Assembly (NCBI GenBank): GCA_949286815.1 | Contig: CASEEB010000063.1 | Location: 1 to 8,224 of the forward strand | Origin: an uncultured Eubacteriales bacterium | Lineage (GTDB): Bacteria; Bacillota; Clostridia; Oscillospirales; CAG-272 | DNA: 8,224 bases | Direction: 5' to 3' | In this document: positions 1 to 6,348 of the stretch, one piece after another | Layout: each line of letters starts with the position of its first letter | Position numbering within the stretch: position 1 is the first letter of the stretch | Program-made: the position numbers and the translations under genes | Notes under the pieces: model-generated | Seen by the model: only the letters and a program-made list of their open reading frames with translations | Told to the model about the DNA's origin: nothing | The model's database searches: none

Positions 1-917
1 TCTTCCATAGAGCAGGAATCCTGAACAAAGTGAGTGGTGCAGCAAGCCCAGCGCTTGTGCTTGAGTGTTGCGAACACACGCTTTATTTCGGATTCGAGAC
101 GCTCATAATTTCCGAATCCGATAGTAGACTGCACACACACCCCGCCCAGAATTCCGAACTTATCCTGATATTTGTCCAGATACAGCGAATACGGCATATT
201 GCAGTTTTCCTGCCAGGGATGTATGAAATCATATCCAATCTCAACCACGCTGTCCAACGCGGGAGTTATACAGCCGTCGCTGTGAAGGCTCACCATAACC
301 CCGCTCTTTTTATATTCAGAGACCATTCTTTTGTGATACGGAAAAATCATTTCGCGATACATTGACGGGCTGAACATCATGGACTTCTGTGAACCCCAGT
401 CGTCGGAAACATGCACGCAGTCGACCCCGAGTTCTATCATATGACGGGCGTTTTCAATATTCCAATCCGCCATTTTTCTGTAAACTTCCATAAGCTCATC
501 AGGATACATAGCCATATACAGCAGATGATTCTCAATTCCGAAAACCCCGTTGAGCGCCTCGAAAATTCCCATGGTCTGAACATAGCAGAACCTGTCGCGG
601 AGTCTGTGATGAGCCAACCCCGCCTTTACGTCTTCATAATCGTTAAGGCTGTTTATATCATCAAATTCAATATCAGCCAATACCTCCGGCGTCAGTTCCT
701 CTCCCTTCGCAATCAAAGGAGCGAGACATTTCCGGAACGGATCGGGTCCTCCGAAAATATGCGCCATGTCAAAGTTGTATTTGTCCTCAAAATTGGCGAC
801 CGAACCGAATGCATCGGTTATCTGCTGACTGAGATTGGCGGCAACCCATCCGTATACGGGCGTTCTTCCGGGGTTTTCTCCCCTCATTGTTTTAATAACC
901 AATTCTTTTGATGTCAT
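1..917 (-). CDS. Uroporphyrinogen decarboxylase (UroD)-superfamily protein, 3' end outside window
   Basis: Reading the minus strand from ATG at 917 gives 305 uninterrupted codons to the window edge; the C-terminus (perhaps 40-70 residues, judging from family length) is missing. An ideal GGAGGT at 930-925 sits 7 nt before the ATG. The N-terminus resembles the family opening (MTSKELV, then NPGRTPV around residues 15-21). Later come HVSDDWG at 169-175, LHSDG at 211-215 and GGVCVQS at 258-264, all in the places where UroD-like barrel proteins have conserved strand ends. The superfamily includes true heme-pathway UroD and the MtaA/MtbA/CmuA corrinoid:thiol methyltransferases. Here the His-x-Cys zinc motif of the methyltransferases reads His212-Ser-Asp214, so neither a methyltransferase nor a heme function can be assigned. 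It lies 70 nt downstream of cysK on the same strand with no clear terminator between them, so co-transcription is possible. I am confident of the superfamily, not of the reaction. Confidence 0.85.
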   Translation of the reverse strand, partial: MTSKELVIKTMRGENPGRTPVYGWVAANLSQQITDAFGSVANFEDKYNFDMAHIFGGPDPFRKCLAPLIAKGEELTPEVLADIEFDDINSLNDYEDVKAGLAHHRLRDRFCYVQTMGIFEALNGVFGIENHLLYMAMYPDELMEVYRKMADWNIENARHMIELGVDCVHVSDDWGSQKSMMFSPSMYREMIFPYHKRMVSEYKKSGVMVSLHSDGCITPALDSVVEIGYDFIHPWQENCNMPYSLYLDKYQDKFGILGGVCVQSTIGFGNYERLESEIKRVFATLKHKRWACCTTHFVQDSCSME

Positions 918-924
918 TTTATTG

Positions 925-930
925 ACCTCC
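925..930 (-). promoter_or_regulatory. Ribosome-binding site of the UroD-like gene
   Basis: GGAGGT on the minus strand lies 7 nt before the ATG at 917. This fixes the start of the edge-truncated UroD-like gene and confirms that the coding strand here is minus. Confidence 0.8.
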
Positions 931-987
931 GTTTTAGCGTTTGAATATTAAAATATTAATTAAATGTTGATGTTAACCGGTCTGCCT

Positions 988-1923
988 TCATTCTTCGGCA
1001 AAAAGCTTTGACGTCAGATATCTGTCTCCCGAATCGGGCAAAATAACTACAATATTCTTTCCATTGTTCTCAGGTCTTTTGGCGAGCTTTACGGCGGCGT
1101 GCAAAGCGGCTCCCGAACTGATACCCACAAGAAAGCCCTCTTTTCTGCCTATAAGCCTGCCTGCCTTCAGCGCGTCCTCATCGCTTACGGTTATCACTTC
1201 ATCATATATCCCGGTATCAAGCACATCGGGTACAAATCCCGCGCCTATTCCCTGTATTCCGTGAGCCCCGGCCCTTCCCTCAGACAGGACCGGAGAGTCC
1301 GCCGGCTCAACCGCCACAACCTTTATGTCTTTTATTTTTGATTTAAGGTAACCGCCCACACCTGTCACAGTGCCGCCCGTACCTACGCCGCAAACCACTA
1401 TGTCAACTTTACCGTCCGTATCTTCGTATATTTCCGGACCCGTGGAATATAAATGCGCCGAAGGATTGGCGGGATTTACAAACTGCCCCGCGATAATGCT
1501 GCCTTTTGTCTGTCTGTGAATTTCCTCGGCTTTTTCAATCGCGCCCTTCATGCCCTCGCTTCCCGGAGTGAGCACAAGCTCGGCTCCGTAAGCTTTCATC
1601 ATATTGCGTCTTTCAACCGACATTGAATCCGGCATTACGATAATAAGCCTGTATCCTCTTACCGCCGCGACGCACGCGAGTCCGATGCCCGTATTGCCCG
1701 ATGTCGGCTCGATGATTACCGCGCCCGGTTTCAGAAGTCCTTTTTTCTCGGCTTCGTCTATCATATTTTTCGCGACCCTGTCCTTGACCGAACCGGCGGG
1801 ATTCAGAAATTCAAGCTTGGCGATTATTTTGGCGCCGAGGTCAAACTCCTTTTCGATGCGCTCAAGTTCAAGCAACGGTGTTTTGCCGATAAGTTGTTCT
1901 ATTGATGTATATATTTTTGACAT
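988..1923 (-). CDS. cysK: Cysteine synthase (O-acetylserine sulfhydrylase), CysK type
   Basis: This PLP enzyme replaces the acetyl group of O-acetylserine with sulfide to make cysteine in the cytoplasm. The protein is 311 residues, the usual CysK length. Visible motifs are NPAGSVKDR with the PLP-binding Lys47, the substrate loop TSGNTG at 74-79, the phosphate-binding GTGGT loop in the middle, and the C-terminal PDSGDRYLTS segment. The frame stays open upstream to 2076, but the extra 51 residues do not resemble the family. The ATG at 1923 has GGAGG at 1939-1935 (11 nt spacing) and starts exactly at the family N-terminus (MSKIYTSIEQLIGKTPL). A separate promoter lies upstream at 2045-2017. No transsulfuration partner or serine acetyltransferase is visible. 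CysM-like sulfhydrylases are close relatives, so the precise sulfur donor is less certain than the family. Confidence 0.95.
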   Translation of the reverse strand: MSKIYTSIEQLIGKTPLLELERIEKEFDLGAKIIAKLEFLNPAGSVKDRVAKNMIDEAEKKGLLKPGAVIIEPTSGNTGIGLACVAAVRGYRLIIVMPDSMSVERRNMMKAYGAELVLTPGSEGMKGAIEKAEEIHRQTKGSIIAGQFVNPANPSAHLYSTGPEIYEDTDGKVDIVVCGVGTGGTVTGVGGYLKSKIKDIKVVAVEPADSPVLSEGRAGAHGIQGIGAGFVPDVLDTGIYDEVITVSDEDALKAGRLIGRKEGFLVGISSGAALHAAVKLAKRPENNGKNIVVILPDSGDRYLTSKLFAEE

Positions 1924-2016
1924 AAAAAGCTCTGCCTCCGTAATATACTGTATTGACCGGGTTTCATCGTAAATCGCCCGCGGACAAACCTGCCGCAGGG
2001 CGCATTTTTCCCATAC

Positions 2017-2045
2017 ATTATAGCATAGTTTCCAAATAAAAACAA
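2017..2045 (-). promoter_or_regulatory. Predicted sigma-A promoter of cysK
   Basis: On the minus strand TTGTTT (2045-2040) and TATAAT (2022-2017) are separated by 17 nt. The -10 is preceded by TGC, an extended -10. Transcription would start near 2010, leaving a leader of roughly 87 nt before the cysK ATG. I see no T-box or S-box features in that leader. Confidence 0.65.
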
Positions 2046-2078
2046 TACGCTTTCGCACAATTTTTTTAAAATACACAG

Positions 2079-2110
2079 TTTTTGACCAACAAGCTTTATT
2101 TGTCCAAAAA
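2079..2110. promoter_or_regulatory. Imperfect inverted repeat between divergent promoters, candidate operator
   Basis: The arms TTTTTGACCAA (2079-2089) and TTGTCCAAAAA (2100-2110) match as an inverted repeat at 9 of 11 positions. They are separated by 10 nt containing AAGCTT. The dyad ends 6 nt before the -35 of the acyltransferase promoter and lies behind the -35 of the cysK promoter, a natural place for a regulator of one or both. No known binding site is recognised, and AT-rich dyads also arise by chance. Confidence 0.3.
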
Positions 2111-2116
2111 TAACTA

Positions 2117-2145
2117 TTGAAATCACACCTGAAAATAAGTATAAT
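2117..2145 (+). promoter_or_regulatory. Predicted sigma-A promoter of the ketosynthase cluster
   Basis: TTGAAA at 2117-2122 and a perfect TATAAT at 2140-2145 are 17 nt apart. Transcription would begin near 2152, about 35 nt before the acyltransferase ATG. This is the only convincing promoter seen upstream of the five-gene cluster. Confidence 0.75.
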
Positions 2146-2186
2146 TTATATGTTGAGATATGTAGAAAAAACGGAGTAATTCTTTA

Positions 2187-2921
2187 ATGGAAAAGAAAAA
2201 CAGATTTCACCCCGTCATAGGAAGAATTTTCCGGGCATTTGTATGCGCTTTTATATACATATGTTTCCGTCCCTCGGTCAGATACCGTGACAAGGAAAAA
2301 ATCAAATCTCTCAAAGACAAGCCCGTAATTTTTATCTTTAATCACACAAGCTATTATGACGGTATTCTGGCGTCGGTGATAACAAGAAAATTTCGCCCTT
2401 ATACCGTGGTGGCAAAGGATTGGTATGATAAAAAAGGTATAAATTTCTTTATAAGGCTGAACCGATCTATTCCTATCGACCGGAAAAATCCCGACGCGGA
2501 GTGGTTCATGACAGCCGAGAAAATGATAAAGCTCGGACACTCGGTCTGTATTTTTCCTCAGGGCTCGATTTCACGGGGCGGGGAAACAAAGCCTTACCAT
2601 CCCGGGTTCGCCATGTTGGCAATGAGTACGGGCGTGCCCGTAGTACCGGTGGCGATCGGTGAAAAATACCGTATAATTTTCGGGAAAAGACAAAAAATTC
2701 TTTTCGGAGAACCCGTGTATTGCGAGGTGCCGGAGAACACACGGCGTTCGACGGCGGCACGGCAAATTTCCGGGCAGATGCAGACGCAGACCGAAAAACT
2801 TCTGTGCGAGATTAAAAATATTGAATATAAAGGAGATAATTCACATGACCAAACAGGAAATAGCGGAGAAAATCAAATCGATGCTCGTAGAGAACCTTCG
2901 TATACCGCAAGAGGCACTTGA
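2187..2921 (+). CDS. PlsC-like lysophospholipid acyltransferase family protein
   Basis: The family transfers an acyl chain from acyl-ACP or acyl-CoA to a glycerophosphate-type or other hydroxyl/amine acceptor at the inner membrane face. The 244-residue protein has the catalytic H-x4-D motif (FNHTSYYDG, His53/Asp58), motif II near 90-98 (RLNRSIPID), motif III FPQGSISRGGE at 123-133, and motif IV VPVVPVAIG near 156. Motif III normally reads FPEGTRS; here Glu is replaced by Gln125, so the acceptor may differ from lysophosphatidate. The N-terminus has a hydrophobic stretch at about 13-30 that could anchor it. The ATG at 2187 has GGAG at 2173-2176. Its stop lies 77 nt inside the following ACP gene, so the last 26 or so residues are probably a non-conserved tail. 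As first gene of a ketosynthase cluster, it plausibly off-loads the product from the ACP; that role is inferred. Confidence 0.85.
   Translation: MEKKNRFHPVIGRIFRAFVCAFIYICFRPSVRYRDKEKIKSLKDKPVIFIFNHTSYYDGILASVITRKFRPYTVVAKDWYDKKGINFFIRLNRSIPIDRKNPDAEWFMTAEKMIKLGHSVCIFPQGSISRGGETKPYHPGFAMLAMSTGVPVVPVAIGEKYRIIFGKRQKILFGEPVYCEVPENTRRSTAARQISGQMQTQTEKLLCEIKNIEYKGDNSHDQTGNSGENQIDARREPSYTARGT
2831..2835 (+). promoter_or_regulatory. Ribosome-binding site of the ACP gene inside the acyltransferase frame
   Basis: AGGAG stands 9 nt before the ATG at 2845. It favours this start over the in-frame TTG at 2821, which has no Shine-Dalgarno and would add eight residues. The site is read through by ribosomes finishing the acyltransferase gene. 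Confidence 0.75.
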
Positions 2922-3090
2922 CTATGATTCCGAGCTCTTCGGAGACGATATCGGATTGGATTCAATAGATTCAATTGAAATAATAGCCGGCATCGACAGC
3001 CTTTTCGGAGTTCAGATGACAGGCGTCGCGAAAGAGCATTTCCGGTCTGTCAACACTTTGACCGACTATGTTTACAACAATATGAAATAA
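2845..3090 (+). CDS. Acyl carrier protein
   Basis: This 81-residue acidic four-helix carrier holds growing acyl chains on a phosphopantetheine arm. The attachment serine is Ser40 in GLDSIDSIEI (37-46), preceded by ELFGDDI. The usual ACP motif is DSL; DSID-type motifs are, to my knowledge, frequent in carriers paired with KS-CLF systems rather than in housekeeping AcpP, but this is recollection and not a computed result. Length and helix pattern are normal. Its first 77 nt overlap the acyltransferase gene in another frame, which suggests translational coupling. No phosphopantetheinyl transferase is nearby, so activation would depend on an enzyme encoded elsewhere. It is most likely a dedicated carrier for the ketosynthase that follows. 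Confidence 0.93.
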   Translation: MTKQEIAEKIKSMLVENLRIPQEALDYDSELFGDDIGLDSIDSIEIIAGIDSLFGVQMTGVAKEHFRSVNTLTDYVYNNMK

Positions 3091-3262
3091 GTGCGTAAGC
3101 TCCGGAATTTTCCGGGCTGTGCATTATCGGGAAATCACTCTTGGTTTCCCGTTTTCTGTAATATTTTCCGGTCGGCTCGGGTCAGTTAAACAGTATCTGT
3201 TCGCCGACTGGCAATAATGTTCAGCAATACTCTTGGAAAGCAAAGAAAGGAAACGTACCATA
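3091..3262 (+). other. 172-nt structured gap between ACP and ketosynthase genes
   Basis: No gene is seen. Three consecutive hairpins can be drawn: CCGGA/TCCGG at 3102-3115, CGGGAAA/TTTCCCG at 3128-3151, and a two-tier element at 3168-3211. The last has an outer stem CCGGTCGGC (3168-3176) with GCCGACTGG (3203-3211), one G-U pair, and an inner stem AACAG/CTGTT (3189-3201). The other genes of this cluster are tightly spaced, so so much structure in one gap may set the ratio of ACP to ketosynthase or attenuate read-through. It matches no RNA family that I recognise. Confidence 0.45.
3128..3155 (+). terminator. Terminator-like hairpin after the ACP gene, probably partial
   Basis: A perfect 7-bp stem CGGGAAA (3128-3134) pairs with TTTCCCG (3145-3151) across a 10-nt loop and is followed by TTTTC. 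The T-run is short and the loop large, so I expect an incomplete terminator or an RNA-processing/stability element rather than a full stop. Confidence 0.4.
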
Positions 3263-5584
3263 ATGAATCAGAAAAGATGCGTTGTAACCGGTCTCGGTCT
3301 TATCTGCGCTACCGGAAACAACATTGAAGAAAACATAAAGAACATTTTCGGAGGAATAAGCGGGATAGATAAAGTGAAGGCGTTTTCGACCGAGGGCTGC
3401 TATGCGGAGCTCGGAGCCGAAGTGCCGCTTGAGGACCGCGAGCTGTCGGGGGACGATTTTGACCGCGCGACGCTGTTGTGCGTCAAGGCAGCGGAAGAAG
3501 CAGTTTCGGATTCCGGACTTGATTTGTCCGACGAAAAAACAAGAAACAGAACCGGCGTGATAGTGGGAGACTGCGTTGCGGGAGTCGTAAGCATAGACAG
3601 ATTTTACACTGCCGAGGCAAACGGAAAAGGCGATCCGAGCGACATCAGAAAAATGACCGCCACCGCCATAGCAAACAATGTAGCGCTTCATTTTAATCTC
3701 GGAGGAGTCACCGCCAACATTGTGAACGCGTGTGCCGCCGGTACCATAAGCCTGAGTATGGCGTGCGACGAGATACGCGCGGGAAGGGCGGATGTATTTC
3801 TTGCGGGAGGTACGGATTCTTTTTCGTCTTTGGCTTTCGGAGGTTTTCACGCGCTGCACGCGCTTGACTCACAGCCCTGTTCTCCTTTCAACAGAAGTTC
3901 GGGAATTACCTTGGGAGAGGGCTCGGGAATGCTGGTTATCGAGAGTTATGAGCACGCGAAAGCAAGAGGCGCGCATATTTACTGCGAAATATCGGGGTCT
4001 GGCATCAGCTCGGACGCCTATCATATCACGGCTCCGCGTCCGGACGGAGAAGGACAGATGAACGCCATAAGGCAGGCGCTTAACAGCGCCGGACTGAGTC
4101 CTGACGATATAGACTACATAAACGCTCACGGTACCGGAACCGCAAAGAATGACGAAGCGGAATTTCTCTCCCTGCATACCGTATTTGACGGAAACTCTCA
4201 TCTTTCGGTAAGCTCCACAAAGTCAATGACAGGTCATTGTCTCGGAGCGGCGGGCGCTATAGAAGCGGTGATTTCCGTCCTGTCTCTCACAAAGAACATG
4301 GCTCCGCCTACAGTGGGATACAGCGATTCCGACCTCGAAACGTTAAAGCAAAAAGCCGGGAAAATTGACTTTATTTCCAACACTGCCCGTGAAAAGAATA
4401 TAGAACGGGTCATGTCAAACAGCTTTGCTTTCGGAGGAAACAACGCAAGCATTATTTTCTCAAAATCTCCCGCGGGAGATACAGACATACCCTGTGACGG
4501 TTCAAAGAAAATATATATAAGCGGGATAGGCAGGCTGATGAGCGCCAAAACAGAGGACACCCCGGTTCTGTCGCACGTAGAGATAAACAGCGACAGCTTT
4601 TCCGAACTCGGAATCAAAATGGCGTTTTACCGCAAGCTCGACCGATTTTCACAGCTGCTGCTAATCAGCGGAGTACGGGCTTTGAAAGACGCCGGATTTT
4701 CTCCGTTGCCGGAAGATGAGAACGCGCTTGACTTCGGTATATCGATAGGAACGTCGGACGGACCCCTTACCGAGATCGCGGAATTTCAGAAGACAATCGT
4801 TGAAAAAGGCGCGGCGGGAGGAAACGCGTTTTCATTCCCCAATACGGTCTATAACGCCGCGGGAGGGTATCTCTCAATATTTACGGGTATAAAAGGCTAT
4901 AATGTCACAATAGCGAATTCGGCTCAGGCAGGTATACAGAGCGTATGCAACGCTTGCGATATTCTGACCCGTGGCGGCGAAAAGACAATGCTGGCGGCGG
5001 GAGTCGACGAGAACACTCATATCACCGAACAGCTCTATTCAGGACTTGGGCTTTTGGGAGACAATCTTCCTTATTCGTTGAAGGATGACAGCTCCCCTCT
5101 TGGAGAGGGCGCCGTTTCTCTGGTGTTGACTACAGAGAAAAAATCCAAAGCTTACGCTCAGATAACCGGCTGGGGAGAGGCGCACAGAAGCGTTTCTCTG
5201 CAATCCCCCGAAGGCTCCGAGTCGGCAATGGCTGACGCCGTTATGAGCGCGATTTCAATGGCGGATATATCTGTCTTTGATATTGATTTCATTTGCGGAT
5301 TTGCAAACGGTCGCAAGAGTATTGACTCGCTTGAACTCGCGGTATACCGTTCGCTGTTCGGGGACAACCTCCCGTCGGTCTACAGCTCAAGGAGCGAGAC
5401 CGCCGACGCGCGCGCCGCGTCCTGCGCCGATCAGATTGTGCTTGCGTGTTCTTTGCTTCAGGGCAATACCTGTCATGTTCCGTCAATCGGAAATCCCCCT
5501 GAAAAGAAAGAATATGCTCTTTGCGTGGGCTATGGCTGCGGAGGGTCTTATTCGGCGGTCGTGCTCAGAAGAACCGATAATTAA
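3263..5584 (+). CDS. Single-chain ketosynthase / chain-length-factor-like protein (KS-CLF fusion)
   Basis: The protein has 773 residues, nearly twice a FabF. Domain 1 (about 1-405) is a complete beta-ketoacyl-ACP synthase: nucleophile Cys157 in NACAAG, His289 in AHGTGT, His325 in TGHCLGAAG, and a C-terminal FAFGGNN. It should condense acyl and malonyl-ACP units. After a linker of about ten residues, domain 2 (about 415-773) repeats the fold (SGIGRL start, FPNTVYNAAGG, PLGEGA, GYGCGGS end). At the catalytic positions, however, it has Ala554-Gln555 (NSAQAG), Phe680 (FICGFANG) and Asp715 (RSETAD), so it cannot catalyse condensation. Loss of the Cys in a partner KS is the hallmark of KS-beta/chain-length factors of type II polyketide and aryl-polyene systems, where the two are normally separate proteins. 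The ATG at 3263 is preferred, with GAAAGG at 3245-3250; a TTG at 3233 would add ten residues without a ribosome site. The KS assignment is secure; the CLF role is inferred. Confidence 0.88.
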   Translation: MNQKRCVVTGLGLICATGNNIEENIKNIFGGISGIDKVKAFSTEGCYAELGAEVPLEDRELSGDDFDRATLLCVKAAEEAVSDSGLDLSDEKTRNRTGVIVGDCVAGVVSIDRFYTAEANGKGDPSDIRKMTATAIANNVALHFNLGGVTANIVNACAAGTISLSMACDEIRAGRADVFLAGGTDSFSSLAFGGFHALHALDSQPCSPFNRSSGITLGEGSGMLVIESYEHAKARGAHIYCEISGSGISSDAYHITAPRPDGEGQMNAIRQALNSAGLSPDDIDYINAHGTGTAKNDEAEFLSLHTVFDGNSHLSVSSTKSMTGHCLGAAGAIEAVISVLSLTKNMAPPTVGYSDSDLETLKQKAGKIDFISNTAREKNIERVMSNSFAFGGNNASIIFSKSPAGDTDIPCDGSKKIYISGIGRLMSAKTEDTPVLSHVEINSDSFSELGIKMAFYRKLDRFSQLLLISGVRALKDAGFSPLPEDENALDFGISIGTSDGPLTEIAEFQKTIVEKGAAGGNAFSFPNTVYNAAGGYLSIFTGIKGYNVTIANSAQAGIQSVCNACDILTRGGEKTMLAAGVDENTHITEQLYSGLGLLGDNLPYSLKDDSSPLGEGAVSLVLTTEKKSKAYAQITGWGEAHRSVSLQSPEGSESAMADAVMSAISMADISVFDIDFICGFANGRKSIDSLELAVYRSLFGDNLPSVYSSRSETADARAASCADQIVLACSLLQGNTCHVPSIGNPPEKKEYALCVGYGCGGSYSAVVLRRTDN

Positions 5585-5619
5585 CATATTTTCCGGCAAT
5601 ACGAAAGGAATAAATATTT

Positions 5620-6348
5620 ATGATAGCTATTGTAACCGGCGCGTCGCGCGGAATAGGAAAGGCATGTGCGCTAAAGCTTGCCGAGGACGGATATGACATA
5701 GCGGTAAACTATCGGTCGAATGACGACGAGGCTCAAAAAACCGCGGACGAAATCATTGCCATGGGTCGCCGCGCCTTATGCTGCAAGGCGGATGTGTGTG
5801 ACAGAGAACAGGTAGTTCAGATGGTGGATTCGGTATGCAGAGAACTGGGTATTCCCGACTTGTTGGTAAATAATGCCGGCGTTGTGGATGACAGGTATCT
5901 GCTCATGCTGACTGAGGATTCTCTCGACCGCAGTCTGGATATAAATATCAAAGGATATTTTCTGTGCGCTCAGTCGGTCGCGCTGAAAATGATGAGAAAC
6001 AAAAAAGGAGTCATTATAAACATGTCTTCGGTAAGCTCTCTTCTTGCGCTTGAGGGACAAAGCGTATACAGCGCGACAAAGGGCGCCGTCAATTCGATGA
6101 CCGCCACTCTCGCAAAAGAGCTCGCGAGGTATGGGATCAGAGTCAACGCCATAGCTCCCGGATTCATTGAGACAGAAATGCTTGAACATATTCCGGATGC
6201 CAAAAAGGACGAGTACTTGAAAAACATTCCGCAAAAAAGGTTCGGAAAGCCTGAGGAGGTCGCCAATCTTGTCTGTGCTCTCGCGTCTGACAGGCTTTCA
6301 TACATTACCGGACAGACTATTGTGCTTGACGGAGGACTGAGCCTGTGA
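5620..6348 (+). CDS. fabG: 3-oxoacyl-ACP reductase, FabG-type SDR (ketoreductase)
   Basis: This reductase uses NADPH to reduce the beta-keto group left by the ketosynthase to a beta-hydroxyl. The 242-residue protein is a full classical short-chain dehydrogenase. It has the cofactor loop TGASRGIG at 6-13, NNAG at 84-87, and the catalytic tetrad Asn109, Ser137, Tyr150 and Lys154 (YSATK). PGFIETEM follows the active site, and the C-terminus TGQTIVLDGG is typical of FabG. The ATG has AAAGGA at 5604-5609, 10 nt upstream. It starts 35 nt after the ketosynthase stop and overlaps the dehydratase gene by 4 nt, so it is clearly in the same operon. It may be a cluster-dedicated reductase rather than the primary-metabolism FabG; sequence alone does not distinguish these. 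Confidence 0.93.
   Translation: MIAIVTGASRGIGKACALKLAEDGYDIAVNYRSNDDEAQKTADEIIAMGRRALCCKADVCDREQVVQMVDSVCRELGIPDLLVNNAGVVDDRYLLMLTEDSLDRSLDINIKGYFLCAQSVALKMMRNKKGVIINMSSVSSLLALEGQSVYSATKGAVNSMTATLAKELARYGIRVNAIAPGFIETEMLEHIPDAKKDEYLKNIPQKRFGKPEEVANLVCALASDRLSYITGQTIVLDGGLSL

Noticed and set aside
30..911. Two plus-strand open frames (30-365 and 411-911)
   Set aside because: They are antisense shadows of the UroD-like gene, which is open over the whole stretch, has a perfect ribosome site and matches a known family. The plus-strand proteins resemble nothing.
944..957. AATATTAAAATATT palindrome between cysK and the UroD-like gene as a terminator
   Set aside because: The stem is all A-T with a 2-nt loop and no proper T-run; it is too weak to terminate.
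1924..2076. N-terminal extension of cysK to 2076
   Set aside because: The extra 51 residues include the promoter -10 and have no family similarity. GGAGG before the ATG at 1923 fixes the start.
3233..3262. TTG start at 3233 for the ketosynthase gene
   Set aside because: No ribosome site precedes it, and the family N-terminus begins at the ATG at 3263.
3161..5596. 11-mer ATATTTTCCGG before both the ketosynthase and ketoreductase genes (3161-3171, 5586-5596)
   Set aside because: Several shared 11-mers are expected by chance in 8 kb, and TTTTCCGG-like words are common throughout this window.
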